Positions 36,993 to 50,799 of a stretch of DNA of 64,000 bases are shown piece after piece. Position 1 is the stretch's first letter, and every line of letters starts with the position of its first letter. This stretch comes from Luscinia megarhynchos (taxonomy: Eukaryota; Chordata; Aves; Passeriformes; Turdidae). The notes beneath the pieces were generated by a model. It saw only the letters and a program-made list of their open reading frames with translations, did not search any database and was not told the origin of the DNA. The translations under genes and the position numbers were made by a program. Location: positions 17,157,502-17,221,501 of the forward strand of contig CM067570.1 of the NCBI GenBank assembly GCA_034336665.1. Direction: 5' to 3'.

Positions 36993-38150
36993 ATGTTTTC
37001 AACACTTACATCAAATGCTTTTTAATTGTTAATTTTTATCAACAATCTCCGCATAAAAATTGACATTCAAAAAATATCCTGTATGCAATCAGTCTTTTTG
37101 CAGGGCCTTTCTTTTTTTTAATTTCTAGAACATGTGGTGCAGAGTGTGGATGTTTCCAAAACCAAATCATAAATACCTATAAGTGACTGAGCAGAAGCCG
37201 TGCTGAAAATGCAGCTCAGTCCACTGCCTGTGGAATCCATGCATCCAGCCATGGAACCCCAACACATACACTAGAGAATCCAAACACATGTGCCACTGCT
37301 GTCCAGGAGGGAAACTAAAATCCCAGAAAACTGCTGCATCTATGTACAGATATTTTTTCTCCCTATTTTCCTGAATCCCAGCTAAAACTTCAAAGAGGAA
37401 TGGGTTTTGTGCATTTATTCACTCAGATGGACAATTGCATGGTTTTAAGTGATAAATCCTCAGAAAAAAAAAAAAATTAGAGCTACAAAAGAGTGTGAGT
37501 AAGCTTGATTCTGAACACTGAGTCCAAGATTTCCTGTTATATTGTTCAAATAAGAAAATTGGTGAGGCATTCTTTTATATGCCCTCATAGAGCCCTCCTC
37601 ACCCTTTTCCCCCCTCCTTGCATGGGTGTTTTATACCAGTGGGGAGAACAGTCCAAATGAGCTGGCCAGCTGCCAGTTCAAACAGCAGGAAGTTTACTGA
37701 TGCTGGAAGCTTTATTTATTTTCTGTTTTATTTTGGAAGGCGAACTAAAGAAGGCTGGTAGCATTTCAGGGGCAAAGAGTTGTCCTGCACTTCAGGCTCT
37801 GCTATCAACCAAGCATTGTAACATCTCCTATCCTGCAGAGTTCAATTTAAAGATCAAACCCATGATTTACCTCCTCCTTTCTACTGTTATTCCTCCAATA
37901 GAAACAAAAAGAAAACGAAACCATCTGTGTAACTACTAGTGTATATTCAAGTATGTAACAGTGGAGGGAAGAAATGGTAACTACACGTAGGTAGTGCAAA
38001 TTACTTGGTAGTTCTGAGCAAAACAAGAGGCAGAAAGTCAGGCACAGCTCTAAACTGACCTCAATGCCCACATAAGGCAGTTACCAAGATCAGTTAATAT
38101 TAATTAATAAAAGTCTTGACCTTTCTAGTATATTTTTATTCTCTCTGTAG
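36993..38150. other. unique intergenic DNA
   Basis: No gene recognised. An A13 tract lies at 37464-37476. Confidence 0.5.
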
Positions 38151-38411
38151 TTACTGATGTTTCATTCAGTGGTGAAGGCATTTTTCCCAGTAGGGAAGAG
38201 CTTGTGGCTGCTGATCCCCAGTCCTCCCTTTCGTGCTTCCCATTGCATTTCTGCAGATCATGGCCCACAGACCAGACTGGTGAAAGGATGCTGTGCCACC
38301 ACCAGACCTCTCAGCCCCTCTGCCGGCTCGTTTTGGTGATCTGGTTTGCAGAACCACCTCCGAAACTGTTCCTCCAGAGCAGCCAAGAGGGAAAGGAGCT
38401 GCCCTGATCAG
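38151..38411 (+). other. exon-like segment, probably non-coding
   Basis: The block lies between a strong 3' splice signal (tatttttattctctctgtag, AG at 38149-38150) and a consensus donor (TCAG|GTGAGA, GT at 38412-38413). The two plus-strand frames examined contain stops inside it, so it is not convincing coding sequence. If transcribed it would suit a non-coding RNA exon. Matching splice words also arise by chance in a 64-kb window. Confidence 0.18.
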
Positions 38412-40562
38412 GTGAGAATGAGCAGCCAAGGGAGCTGAGGAATGCCCTAGGAAGGCACTGATGTGCTGCACCCGTTCCATCATCAACAGCACCACTTCTC
38501 AGGGACTTTAGGCAGAGACCTTCAGCCTCAGCCAAGATTGTTTTAACATCTAAGACAGAAGTCATCCCTGGGAAACTACCAACAGCTGCTGACCTTAACA
38601 TTATTCACCCCTGGGACCCAAATTTCTGAATACAGGTGAAATAGGTACTATTTTGGTCAACCACTTGAAAAAAAAAATAAAAAGGTAACAGGTATCAAGG
38701 ATGAGACAAGGAGTAATCATTACCAAATTTTGGTTAGTTCTTTTCAAATTAAAAATCCTTCCATCATGAAAGTAAGATGAAAATTTAAGTATTTGATACA
38801 GGAAGCTATAAATATAAAATATAGGTGCAGAATATAGCATATGGCTTAAAGCAGTAATGATAAATCACCACAATAACTCAAGTTCACTCCGACAGCTGAA
38901 GCTGCCAGAGCAAAGTAACAGGTGTCTGCTTCCTCAGTACCATTAAAGATTTTCGTACAGTTATTTCTTGCTGCAAATAAGTATATACATATGTGCATTT
39001 GTATGTATGTATGAGTATGTAAGTGTAAATGAGAGGGACTGCTACCACTGAGTTAGAAAAATAAAGAGAGCATGTTTTCAGTTCTTTAGGAAAGCCCTGA
39101 AAGAAGAAAAAAATCTTATTTTCCTCTAAATCTGCTTTCTGGAAATTACCACTGTCTCAGAGGACACTTACCTTTGAGCTTTGATTTCTAGCATGAGACA
39201 TGAGGGAAGATGGCTGCTTAGATAGGTGTCAGATGATGTTAGCATGCTCTCACATGTTCTCTAAGAATCATCCCATGGCAAATCCATCCACCATCTTCTG
39301 AGGGAAAAAACAAAAACAAAAATTCCTAAAACCTGAAAGGAAAAAATAATTCTAATTATTCTCCAGCATTTAAAATCTTCTTATGGAAGAAAATGGCTAC
39401 AGGTAAAACTAAAAGTAAATGAACTTTGAAGGAAGATTTAGGAAGAGATGGAAGAAAGATATCCTGGATCACAGCAGTGAATATACAGATAGAGATTTTT
39501 AAAGAAAACTGAATTACTATCTGAATAAGATTTCTAGTCTTGAGAATTAAAAGGTTCAGAAAAAACTCTTGAAATCAAAAATATTAGAAGGTATTGACAG
39601 AGCCATATAAAATGAAGAAGGTGACATTTTCTGTATTGTTAGAAGATTTTAAAAAAAGAGTAATGACTGCTTTAAGTGGGAAAAGCATAAAAAAAGAGCT
39701 ACAATATCAACTGAAGAGTGGGCTAAGAAAATGTAAAAAAAAATGTACAGGCACAGGACACTCTGTCCTCTGGTGTGTATATCTGGTATACCCACCACCA
39801 GCTGGCCATGTCTTGGCCACAGCAGAATGCAGCTTTTGGCTCCTGCAGAGGGCACAGAGACCCAGTCCCCTCCACCACTGGTTCCTACTCAGGTGGAAAT
39901 AGGATCTGTGTGGACAGCACACTGCTGTTGGCAGTCCCAGCTGGTCCCCAGAGCAGCACCCTTGCATTTCACCTGCTTCACTTTGCCTGGCACCTTGTAT
40001 TCCCTGACTCTCTCAAGAGCATCTCATCTTCTGCATCCCTCTGATTCTCCCCTTGAGCACCAGATTTCTATACCACTTTAGTATTCCAAACTCTCTCCCA
40101 GAGTTTTGTAGCCATGTGAAACAGCAAACTCCATTCACAGGGCCTGAAGCCATGGGAAATGGAAGGCAGGCACATGGGCACTTTCATTTCTGCACATGGG
40201 CCTTGGTGGGATCAGCCTTTGCCATCAGTGCCACAGCTCAGCATTAGCTCTCCTATCAGATGTGCAGAATGCCTTCCTCATTGCACACAGGAAAACCCCT
40301 CCAGTGGAAAATAGAACTATTTAGCAGCTAAAAATAAGCAATGATAAGAATTGTTATACAATACTTGTGGGGACTGAGGGATGTGAAAAAGGCCTTGGGA
40401 AGATGCAGGCAAGAAAAAAACACATGACAGCTTTAGTGTTGGATGGGTATTAGCAATAGAGTTTCTATCAGATGTATTCAGGTGAGCAGTGGAGCCTAGG
40501 CCCTGGTAAAGCTGGATTCCTTAGCCTGACAGAGCCTAGCCTACACCTTTGCCAATTTAGTT
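38412..40562. other. unique intergenic DNA
   Basis: No gene or known repeat recognised. Overlapping frames at 39594-40247 on both strands cover a GC-richer patch without recognisable products. A short GTAT repeat lies at about 39000-39013. Confidence 0.5.
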
Positions 40563-40666
40563 AAAAAAGAAAAAAAAAGAAAAAAGAAAAAAAAAGAAAA
40601 ACAAAACAAAACAAACCAAAACCAAACCAAAACAAAAACTGAAACAAACAAACAAAAGGAAACAAA
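40563..40666 (+). repeat. A-rich low-complexity tract
   Basis: About 100 bases of A-runs broken first by G, then by C (AAAAC/AACCA-type repeats). It resembles a decayed poly(A) or simple-repeat expansion. The sequence before it is not a recognised retroposon. Confidence 0.93.
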
Positions 40667-42949
40667 CCCCCCTGTTTTTTCACTAGTTTTGTAAGCCAGC
40701 TGTGATTTATATCTCCTTGTCCAACAACAGGATGTTCCCATGAGAATCAATCTTTTTTCAGTTTCAGACCTGTCTCCAAAATCTCAAGATGTTTGGTTAA
40801 AGCGACGTTTCAGCCACTTTCCTCAGCAGAAGTGACACTGAGCACAATAGCAGAGAAACTGAGAGAGGGCTCTATGTAGACAGGCAAGAAAATCAAACTC
40901 AAGAACCAGTGCTGTGTGGAGCCACTTAAAGTCAAGACATATATTTTATTTCTCACCTTTCAAGCAAATACATGTCTTTTGTGTCCACTCCTTAGGGTTA
41001 CATGGAAAAGTGAAACCTTGGAGACAGGAAAGAAAGAGACAACAGGTTATTACAGACCTCACTGCTGTCCTGGGCAATTCTTCCTTTTCTCCATACAGTG
41101 AATTAGCTCTCTGTAGAAGAATTGAGTTCAAGTCTTAAGACATAGTGAATTACTACTCTAATTTACCAGTGTCAGCTCTGTTTCAAACCACTGTTAATCA
41201 TTTAGTTTTGTGTGTTTTACAAAGTTGAGACAGATATTTCTAAATGTATTGTGGGACACATAAGGGTACATCTTACCTACTTACACATATATATTTCAAT
41301 AAATTCATAGTTATTAAAATTCATCTATAAGAAACTGTGTTTGAGTTCCAATTCCTCTTGTGGTCAGCACCATCCAGTAATTTTGTCCTTTTTCTTTTTT
41401 ATGCAGGTCACCCATTCAGTTAAAATTCTGTCAAAGCAGTGCAGTTGATCTAATTCTTCGTAATCAAAGCAGTTACTTTGAGTTTTAGTTTGCTATAATT
41501 GTACTGCCACAGACTTTAAAGACTCTAAAACATGGGGAGGGGGTATGGTGTTGCAGCCCCAGCAAGCACCACCTCAATCTCTGTGGCCTCTCCATAGCTT
41601 CCCAGTGCCTGTCATATTATCATCTTTCCACTTGATCTTATAAAGAGTTTATATTTGCACCCTGACAGTTTGATATTATGTTTCTTCTGAACTTGATATT
41701 TGATGCCTCAGCATAACTGAAAGCAAATCCACTCAGCATCATGCAAAGCAGAAGTGCTCTTTCCCCCACCACTTGGTTTTGCACAGCTTCCCTAAGCCCT
41801 GGGTTTTCTCCTGAACATTTCACTCTTAGCACTCTGTTTGCTGTTCCCTCCAGGAGGGATTGTGCTGTGCATTTTCCACAACTGGATCTCCTATTCTGCC
41901 CTTAAAATATGCACATTTCTAACAGCTTCTTTTCCTTCAAAGAGCTAAAAGCATAGCATCATCTTCCCCTGGCTGCCCAACAAGGAAGGAGCGGGCTCAG
42001 AAGGATTATCACAGGAAATAAACCTGCAAATGGACAGGGCAGGGATGAAAACCAATCAAGGTGTAAGTGCATAAGATGGACTTGAGTGATGCTGTTGGCA
42101 GGAAACCTTTGGAAGAGTGAGTGGGTTTGTACTGGAGTGAGCTTCAGAAAGGCTTTCTGGCTTGGTCTGTCATTCCCAACATGAGGAATAATGCTTGTAG
42201 CTGAAACAACTTGCAGAGAAATCTACACATATTAAGAAAAATGTAAACACAGTTGATTGATTCAGAGCTCATATCCTGATCTGGAGGTACTGTGCCTCAC
42301 AAATTATCTCTCTGAGAATACAGACACAATCCCCAGCTTGTTCCAGTCTGCAGGGCCCCCCTTACAGGGCTCAGGTAAAGCAAATCTCATTAGAAGGGTT
42401 CATTTCCCATTCCTGCACAGTCATAGGTTCCCTGTGCACTCCACAGTCCTGGGACCAGGCATGTGGGAGGAGAGTTTTCTGCCACATTTTTGTACAGGAT
42501 TCTAAGTGGAATACCCTCCTAAAATCACAGCCTAGAACTCGGACCTCACATACTAGCATGACCTTTAGCCAAGATGATATGCATACATTCATGTCCATAT
42601 AAAACAAAAGCTCATTAAAAATGTATGGAGGTGTCCAGTCAGTATCAGTATATCAGGTTATTATTAGTTGTCCCTTCTCTTCTTCTGATTAGGTCTTTTT
42701 CACATAAAAATGCACTAGAAGGGCACCTATTAAGGACAAGGCTGTGAAAAATCAAAATACCTTTGATCAAACTTGTTGGAAATGAAACCAAAGAAAGGGA
42801 ATCTTACAGCCCACATTATATAAACAGATAAAAAGTAAAAATGAGTGTATTTGCTGCCACTCTACTTTGCAGCACACACAGTGTACACCTACCACACAAT
42901 AACATACATTCCTGAATAATAAATCACACTTTGATCCAAATAACCCAAA
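40667..42949. other. unique intergenic DNA
   Basis: No gene or known repeat recognised. Short frames on both strands only. Confidence 0.5.
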
Positions 42950-43130
42950 GCATTTTACAAGCACTAATTAAAATTTGAAATATCTCTCTGAGGTACTTAA
43001 ACAACAATGTACATAATTTGTAGGTGGGAAAAGTGAGCCAAGGGAAGGTTAAATTACCTCAGTCAGGATGGGAAGGGGAATCAGTGAAAAATCAGGAAGA
43101 TGATATGTCTGTACCCCACTCCTCTATACA
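42950..43130 (-). mobile_element. MIR-like SINE, near full length, minus strand
   Basis: On the plus strand the text runs in the order of a reverse-complemented MIR. First come cattttacaagcactaatta and ctctctgaggtacttaaaca (equivalent to 'ctttacatgcattaa...ctatgaggtaggtact'). Then come atttgtaggtgggaaaagtg and agccaagggaaggttaaatt, acctcagtcaggatgg ('tttacagatggggaaactgaggcacagagaggttaagt...'). The collinear match over about 170 bases makes this the best-preserved MIR relic here. It is too decayed to be active. Confidence 0.75.
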
Positions 43131-46099
43131 GAGGGCATCTGTCCTTGAATCTGCAGAGTGAGCAGTATAGTAACTTTAAAAAGCTTGCCCAGATTACTTG
43201 TCAGAGTGCATTTAATTACTATGAATTTTAAGTATCTGGTTTCAAACTACTATGTAGGCTTTATCATATTTCTGTTTTCCAGTATTTCAAGACTTAATGG
43301 AAAAAGCCATCCCTGCTCATCATACAAACCACTTCTGGACTGACTCAGTGACAACTGGATAGAGCCACGTGAGTTCTCCTGAGATGGCCACTAATTGGTC
43401 CTTCATGGCAAGTACTGCTGCCTCCAGGAATTTGCATTGCATCACACAGAAACATAAGAACTGTGAAATAATTACAGAACAGCTACAGGGAGAGAGTGTT
43501 GCCACAAGCAATGCTCTGGCCTCTCCTCCTGGGCTGTGTCATGCTCTTCCCAAGCAGCAGCAGGGCCAGCAGGGGCAGCTGCCCTGCCAGCAGGAGCTCC
43601 CAGTCCCTTCCACTGCACGGGGGCATCACTGATGTTTTCCCCCATCCTCCTTCTGGGGATTAACGTTTTGCCTAATTGTAACTATACCTGCCCCCATGAA
43701 ATTATCTGAATTGCAAAATAACCAAATAAAAATTACCATATTTCTTTTCTAGATTTATTTTTCCCCCTGTTAGCAGGGGTCATTCCTCAGCACCAAGCAG
43801 GAGGGTAGGAGAGGAGCAGGAGGCAGAACTCTGTGTGTGGAGGAGTGGCCCCTTCAATAGACAGTTTTCCTCTAGAATTGTTCACAAAACTTGCATAGCA
43901 CTGGAGGCAGTTTTGTGACATTCCTGGGGTATTTAACATTATTGATCTTTTTTGACAAATGAGTAATGTAACATGTTCATTACCATTAATCATCCCTTTT
44001 CTAATTCAGGTAAACAAGGGGTAGTTTGGTTCATGCTCAGCTAATATCTATTTTCTTAATTATTTTTACAAGGACCCTGTTTGATGAAATTCAAATATGT
44101 ATTTATTTGGAAGAGAAATATTTATGTTCTTTTCATTTTAGCAAAGTATTCCATGAAGGATCAACTTTCCTAGCTGTGGTATTAAAGAAACAAAAACCAA
44201 ACACACTATTGTGTCTTGGAACTACATTTTAAAACTGGGTCTGCTGGCCTTGGCTCTATTAGCATGGAAGTAGACAGTTAGTTTCACAACAACGCTGGGT
44301 GGAGAAGAATCAGATTCCCATCCCCTTGCTTGCCTTTGGCAGCTGGGTTGTTATTAGATGTGATTAGAGCCCCCACATGTTCCCACCCACATCACCAGCT
44401 CATGGCATTGCAAATGCTGCTCCCAGAAGATCCTGTTTGCTCAGCAGGTGTTTGCCTGGGTGTGAACTGAGAGCACCACATGGGCTGGCTGTGGCACTGC
44501 TCCTGCCTGCCTCTCCACCAGGAAGGAATGTCACAGATCCCCCACCCTTTGCCCAGCTCATCAGCATCCTTTATCCCCAGGATGTCAACCACCCTGCAGG
44601 GGACAAAGAAGCATGAAGAGTCTGATTTCTCCAGCATATCCTTCTTGTTGTCATATATTTCAATAGCATTAAATATACTTCCTTGTTATCTGCTCCAAAT
44701 CTCTCTAGTTAGAACTGTCAAGAGTTGGTAAATGTACTTCTCAGGTTGCTTTAGCTGGCTCCTTCGTCTTCTCGTGCTGACTTTGCCGCCTTTTCACACC
44801 CTTTTCAGTGCTGATACTGGGCCTCTTCTCACTGGTTTTTAAAACAGACTTTTAAAAACAGATTTTGAGCTGGGCTATTTGTTTTTCCCGGTAACTGTAG
44901 GCAGGAGCACTGAAGCCTAAGCCCAGTGTTTCCAGCCCTGCTGGCGCCCTGCTCTCCCAGGAGCTCTGGAGCCCCTGTGCTAAGAGCTGTGATGCTGCAG
45001 CACGAGCAGCATTTCCCATGCCCTGCCTTTCTAACGTTTGTGGCTGCACTATTTTTAGAAGGGATAAAGGTGATACTGCTATTTCCCCCTATTATTACTA
45101 TTTCAGTGCTCTGATGCTGTTCTACATGTGCAGTACTGACAGGCTGATCACAGAATAATTTATAAACACAGATGTAAAGCACATTTATTTCCCCTAATGA
45201 TCATACCAATAATGCTCTCACAGTGATAACTGTGTTTCCTGAAACCAACAAACCCTGAAATAATATTAACAGGACCAATTGCTTGAAACTTGGTAGAAAC
45301 AGTTTATATTGAAGATATAAGAAGTCACAATAGAAATCCTGAAAGGCAAATGACTCCACAGAGGATAAAAGGTATGAAAAAAATCGCACTTATATTTTAA
45401 AAACACAGCTTCAATAATTTATCATGTCATTTAAATGACTGAATAGAGGTAAATATTAAGATTTTTATGGAATAAAAAGGAACTATTTCTAAGATATGCT
45501 ATTACCTAATACAGAACTGTCATTTCATTTTTTAAGAGCCTCAGTTTCCAATAATTGAATACCAAGCACTAAGAATGTTTTCTATTAGAGTTCCACAAAA
45601 TTCTCTCTTATGCCTTTGAATGCAAAAAAAAAAGTGAAATTGACCGTCCAACAAATCCTGATTTTGGTGGAATTATTGTAAAAAATCCACTGTTAACATA
45701 AATTCAGTTAGTTAAGGTGTCCATTAATAAATATGTGCTGCAGACTCATACCATTTTCTGGTACAAAGATTTTTAAGGCACATGAAGATCTCCTCCACTG
45801 CCTTACCCCTTTTTACTATCTGATTTTACACCGCACAGATAGTGGTATACGAATGAGAAAAAGCAGCTTACTCCTACTTCTTGGGCTCTCGAGTGCCTGA
45901 TGGCTGATTCACAGAGAAAGAAGTTTAAAAGTGAATCATTTCAGAGGGAAAAAAGCTAATAGATGATAGCTCTGAATTGGATCAGCTAGGCAAGAAATAA
46001 AACTGGAGCTTTGCCAAGTTTCAGATACCTCCAAGAAGATGATGTCAGAGGAGTTTCAGACATATTGCTTTGAAAATGAAGTTAGAAAGAGAATGACTG
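43131..46099. other. unique intergenic DNA
   Basis: No gene recognised. GC-richer patches at about 43500-43630, 44370-44620 and 44920-45040 carry overlapping open frames on both strands without recognisable products. Confidence 0.5.
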
Positions 46100-46150
46100 A
46101 GTAGTAAATCACAGAAAAGGTGGAAACTGAGGCAGTGTAAAAAGAAACTT
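46100..46150 (-). mobile_element. possible MIR fragment
   Basis: The string cacagaaaaggtggaaactg aggcagtgtaaaaagaaactt loosely parallels the reverse-complement MIR motif 'acagatgaggaaactgaggcacagagaggttaagt'. The match is short and may be chance. Confidence 0.25.
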
Positions 46151-49100
46151 GACATCTCAAATAGTCAGGGGACTAATAAGGATTGGTATAGAGAGCTGTT
46201 CCTGATGGCACTGAACTGGTCCACATGGGTAGACTGGAAGAAATGGAGGCAGCACAACTCCTCTGCTTTCCTGCCTGTTCTTTTAGGAGCATCACATTTT
46301 GCTGGTCTAATTCAGTGAAGGCAGAGACCAGAAATAAGAACCCCATGTCATGAAACTGCACTTAGAAAATGCTTTTGGTCTTTTAATCCATTGCACTAAG
46401 GGTCATTTTGGTCTTTAGGGACAAGAGTTTAACTCTACAACAACAAAATTCATCTAAGATCATGTGGTTGGAAAATATTTTTACTTGTCCTACTTTTAAA
46501 GCATGGCAAAATGAGGAAGAAAAGAGCATGTCTTTCTCTTCCACATCTGCTAATTGACACAAAACTGACTGATTTCAGTCAGGTATTTTAATAGTTTTGC
46601 TGATATACTTTCTTCATCTGATGTTATCATTGACTGCTTTTTCCACTGCCATTAATACCTGCCTATGTTTGTAGACAGGGAAATAGCTGCTGCACAGCAT
46701 AACTCTCTCACATGACTGACTATTCTCTAGAGACCTTAGTTTTATTTGCAGCAGTTCTCTGTCTTTTGACAAAGCAAAGGAATGTATAGATAGATAGTAT
46801 AAAGCTATAGAAGAAATTCAGATACGTGGTATTGTCTACTAAAACATTTCCTGATTGTCTTAGACTACCTGCTGGCTCCATTACAGCCTTTCAAAAATTA
46901 GAAATCAAAGACTAGGGAAATATTCTCAGATTTGTAGTGTTCATAGTGGGCTTCTTTGCAACTTCACAGAAACTGCAACATGCTAGCAGTTCCTATCACT
47001 GACCTTCCCTATATTTTTTGCAGCTTCAGCTTGGAGTTTTCTTGCTTTGATATAAATCATTGCAACGCTGCATCACTATGGAGCAGAATCACACTGCACA
47101 GGGTAACAGGAGAAGCTGATAACTGGACTTTGGCTGATTATGATTCTTTGCCTTAATAGAGGGAAATACCTTGGAACTTAAAACTCCCCAGTATAGGACA
47201 GTCAGGTTTGAACAGCTTGTCAAGTTATAATTTTTCTGATGACTGGTAACATGCTGGTAACCATGATAGACTCACAAGAATACAAACAAATTCTGTTTGG
47301 GAAAAAAAACGAATTGAAAATTGTATGTATTGATGTGTTCTCCTGTTATCCTTCTTATGCTTTCTGTTTCTAATGGAGCTGATCCAAACATCTCAGGGTT
47401 GTTTAGAAAGCAACTTTAGAGTTGCTGGGGTCACGTATATTTTTTTCAGTGCTTGTTTTGCATATAGGGTTGCTGCCCAAGTGTGCATGGTAATTTCAAC
47501 AGTTTACAGTCCATTTATTTAATATTCTTGAAGAAAGAAACTTTAAATGAAGAACAGGATTACATACCTAACATGTTTCCTCCACAGGCTACAACTCACT
47601 TTGGTATTATTGCAGCTACAGAAGCCAGACTTCCAAACCCCAGTCTTGCTCATATGAATTGGTAATAATGATATGCAGCCTATGACAGCCTCTTTTTCAG
47701 ATTTGCTTTTCCAAGCAGCCCTGCTGAAATTAAAATTGCAACGCAGATCAATTTCTGCAGGGAAATTGAAACAAAAAGAAAATAATGAATAAAGGAAGAT
47801 TACTTATACATAACCATTTATACTCCTAAAACTTGCACCTTGGATTGCTGACCTCTGAAAGGTGGAGAAAAAGTCCCTGTCCCCTGAGTAGATACTCAGA
47901 GCATAGATTTTGTCTACTGTGACTTGGTATTCCTATAGCAGATTTTTTTCCCCTACACAATAATTCTCACATGTATTAACCTATGAAGAGAGAAAATTGG
48001 ATGTATTGTGTATCATGGAAAAAAGACCTAGTGTAGACCAAAGAAAAGGCATAAGTATTCAAGGGAATAAAAAGATTTTTAAACACTTCCCTGATTTTCT
48101 CTTTTGTTGGTTTATATTTGTGCATGTGAAGACAAACTTTGCACTAGTTTCTGAGATGATAAAACTTCTATGTGGTGCAAGGAAGTTCAGTTTGAACAAC
48201 AATGAACAGTCACCAGCTCTTTCCAGCTGGCTAAGAGTTAGATACTTAAAAATCACCAGAAAAGCTTAACAGTCAGTAGCAGAAAAACTTCTGAATTTTT
48301 ATCCAGGATCTCTATCTAGCTGGAAAAGTGTACCTGAAGGTTGCTACTACCCAAAATTACATTTGGACACATAGGCAGGTGCCATTGTCACTGAAAACAG
48401 TGAAAGAAGCCCTCCAACCAGTTTGCTGGGTTAGAAAGTTGACATTATTAGCAGCACTGGATGCTTGGGGAATTCTCCTCAAAGCATGCATGCCCAGTAG
48501 CCTGAAAGACCAGGTTATATTCCTCAAACTAATACATATTCATCACATTCCTGAATACATGCATATATGCTAATCGTTTCCATGGGCTTATTTGGGTATA
48601 GTTCTGGATCTTCTGATGAATCTTTTTCTCCTTGAGAGTACCTGAAATATGTGGTCAGGTCATAATGGACTTCTGCCATTCTTTGTCCTGACACACAATT
48701 CTCATTCTCAAAACTAAAGATGTTTGCTAGTACATATTAATCACTAAAGTAAATAAATAAGGAAGCATTAGTTGACACAAGACTTATTAGTCTTAGATGT
48801 AGGGAGTTAAAACAAGGCCACATAAGTCTCAGCTTTGTTTGTAATAAACACTGTATGGTACAAAACTAAGCATTAACTGTGAATATAGGGATCATACACT
48901 ATTGAGCTAAAATTAAAAGTAATTTTTCCAACATCTTCCCTTACTGTTGCTCAGACCTCTTCTTAAAAATTTTAACTTGCTCTGTAACACCATTAGACAG
49001 AGGTTCTGTAGCTTGAGCACAGAATCTCTACTGACCTTAGAAATTCTTGCAAGCAGCTAGAGTTTTACCTTCTACAGGCTGTTGACAAATGCTATCACAT

Positions 49101-50799
49101 AAGGTTCTGTGGACTGTGATAAGCCTATATCACAGTATGTCGTGCAGTAATTTCCTCCAGATCACATACATCTAATTGCAACTCTGAACAAATTGCAGAA
49201 CAGGATTGTGAAGTTATTAGTCTTCATGTTCCTCTCACATGTGTGGGTCCATGTCAGAAAGGGGAGCCACTGGGCTTGGCACCATATGAGCCAAGGGAAA
49301 AGAAAATAAATCTTATGAAAGAAAGATCATCCACTGGCCCTCTCTGCTTAATATTTTCAGCACTAAAAGTCATAGTGGTCCAAATGCACAAAGGACAAGA
49401 AAGTAAAGACACGTTTTGAGTCAAATTCCAAATTCCATGCTCATGAATTCTCCTCCCCTGGCAGCCCCAAAACACTTGGGCACAAACAAAGCTTGGTGGG
49501 GGGAAATCTCCTTCAGCAATTATCTGGGGAGACAAAATTCAAATGAGAAGAGGGAAACATAGTTTAGATGAGTGCAGATTCCCGACCTAGTGACACTGGT
49601 GACAAATGTAACCACCCAGACTGGTGAAAACCTCAGGGGGCCGAGCAGACACAGCCAGCATCAAAAGCCCAAGTTTTATTTGCTCCCAGGGCTGAGCTGT
49701 AGGGAGCACCTGCTCATTACAGAATTGTTTTGACTTCCTCCTTCCATATCCCACTCCTCTGTGAGAGCACTTTAGTCATTCAGGCCAGATCTGATCACAT
49801 TTTCTCCTATTCTCCATCCTCTTTTGGCTTCTGGGCATCTTTAATATGCACAACAAAGTGTCAGTTTCATTACCAGCAATCTGTATTCAAGGATATAAAA
49901 TTTGTGTAAATTCCAGAGCATTGCACAATGTTTCCATTTAACCTGAATGAAATTCAAGTGCAAATGAGGTGTTAGTCATTCATGAATAGAACCCATAATG
50001 TGTAGACATGTGTTTTTTTAAGGTGAATTTAGTACCAAGCAAAGGTGCCCAATTGACAACACTGAAAACTGAAGTCCTCTCTGGATTCTTGTAAAAGGGG
50101 TGATGAGGGAAAGGCAAGCCACACTGCTGCTTATAAGTGCTGACAACTTGCACTAGGGATGGAAAGATAATTCAAACATAATGTCCCTTTAAGGCTTCAC
50201 TCTCTGTAGAGGGAGTATTAGTCCCTACACAAATCTAGTGGGTTTTGTGACACAAAAATTTCAGGGTATGGAAGACTGAGAAATGCAGAGCTCCAAATCA
50301 TTTCACTTAAGGCACTCTGTAATGAGATCTAATCAACTTTGAACACCTAGGGGTGAAATTCCTCCTCCTTTCCATAGATTTATATTGTTATATCCCAGGA
50401 TGGTCTCCAATTTGTTATTGTTAAATAAGTGATGTCATCCCTAAGTAACTAAAATGGTTGGAACTGCTAAAAATAAGTATCAGAGAAAAGGCTGAAACAG
50501 TACTTTGATCTTGAAAATACCCAAGATTTGCTTTTAAAACAAATACATAATCCTGCAATGTAAATGCCAGATGACACCCAGCTGATGCACAGGTACTGAC
50601 TGACCACAGAAAGATCTTTCACTCAATAAATAATTGAATATGGCAAATCCCATCCTGCAGTTTCTCACTTATAAAGCACAGGCTGTAACTACCCTAGTTC
50701 AACATGATTTGACATCTAGGAAGAAGTGGTTGTAGACAAGAGCAACAGATGTTCTTTAAATATCTTTCTATACTGCCTACATCCAGGCAAAACCCAGCT
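46151..50799. other. AT-rich unique DNA
   Basis: No gene or confident repeat recognised. Short frames only, none with domains. Confidence 0.5.
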
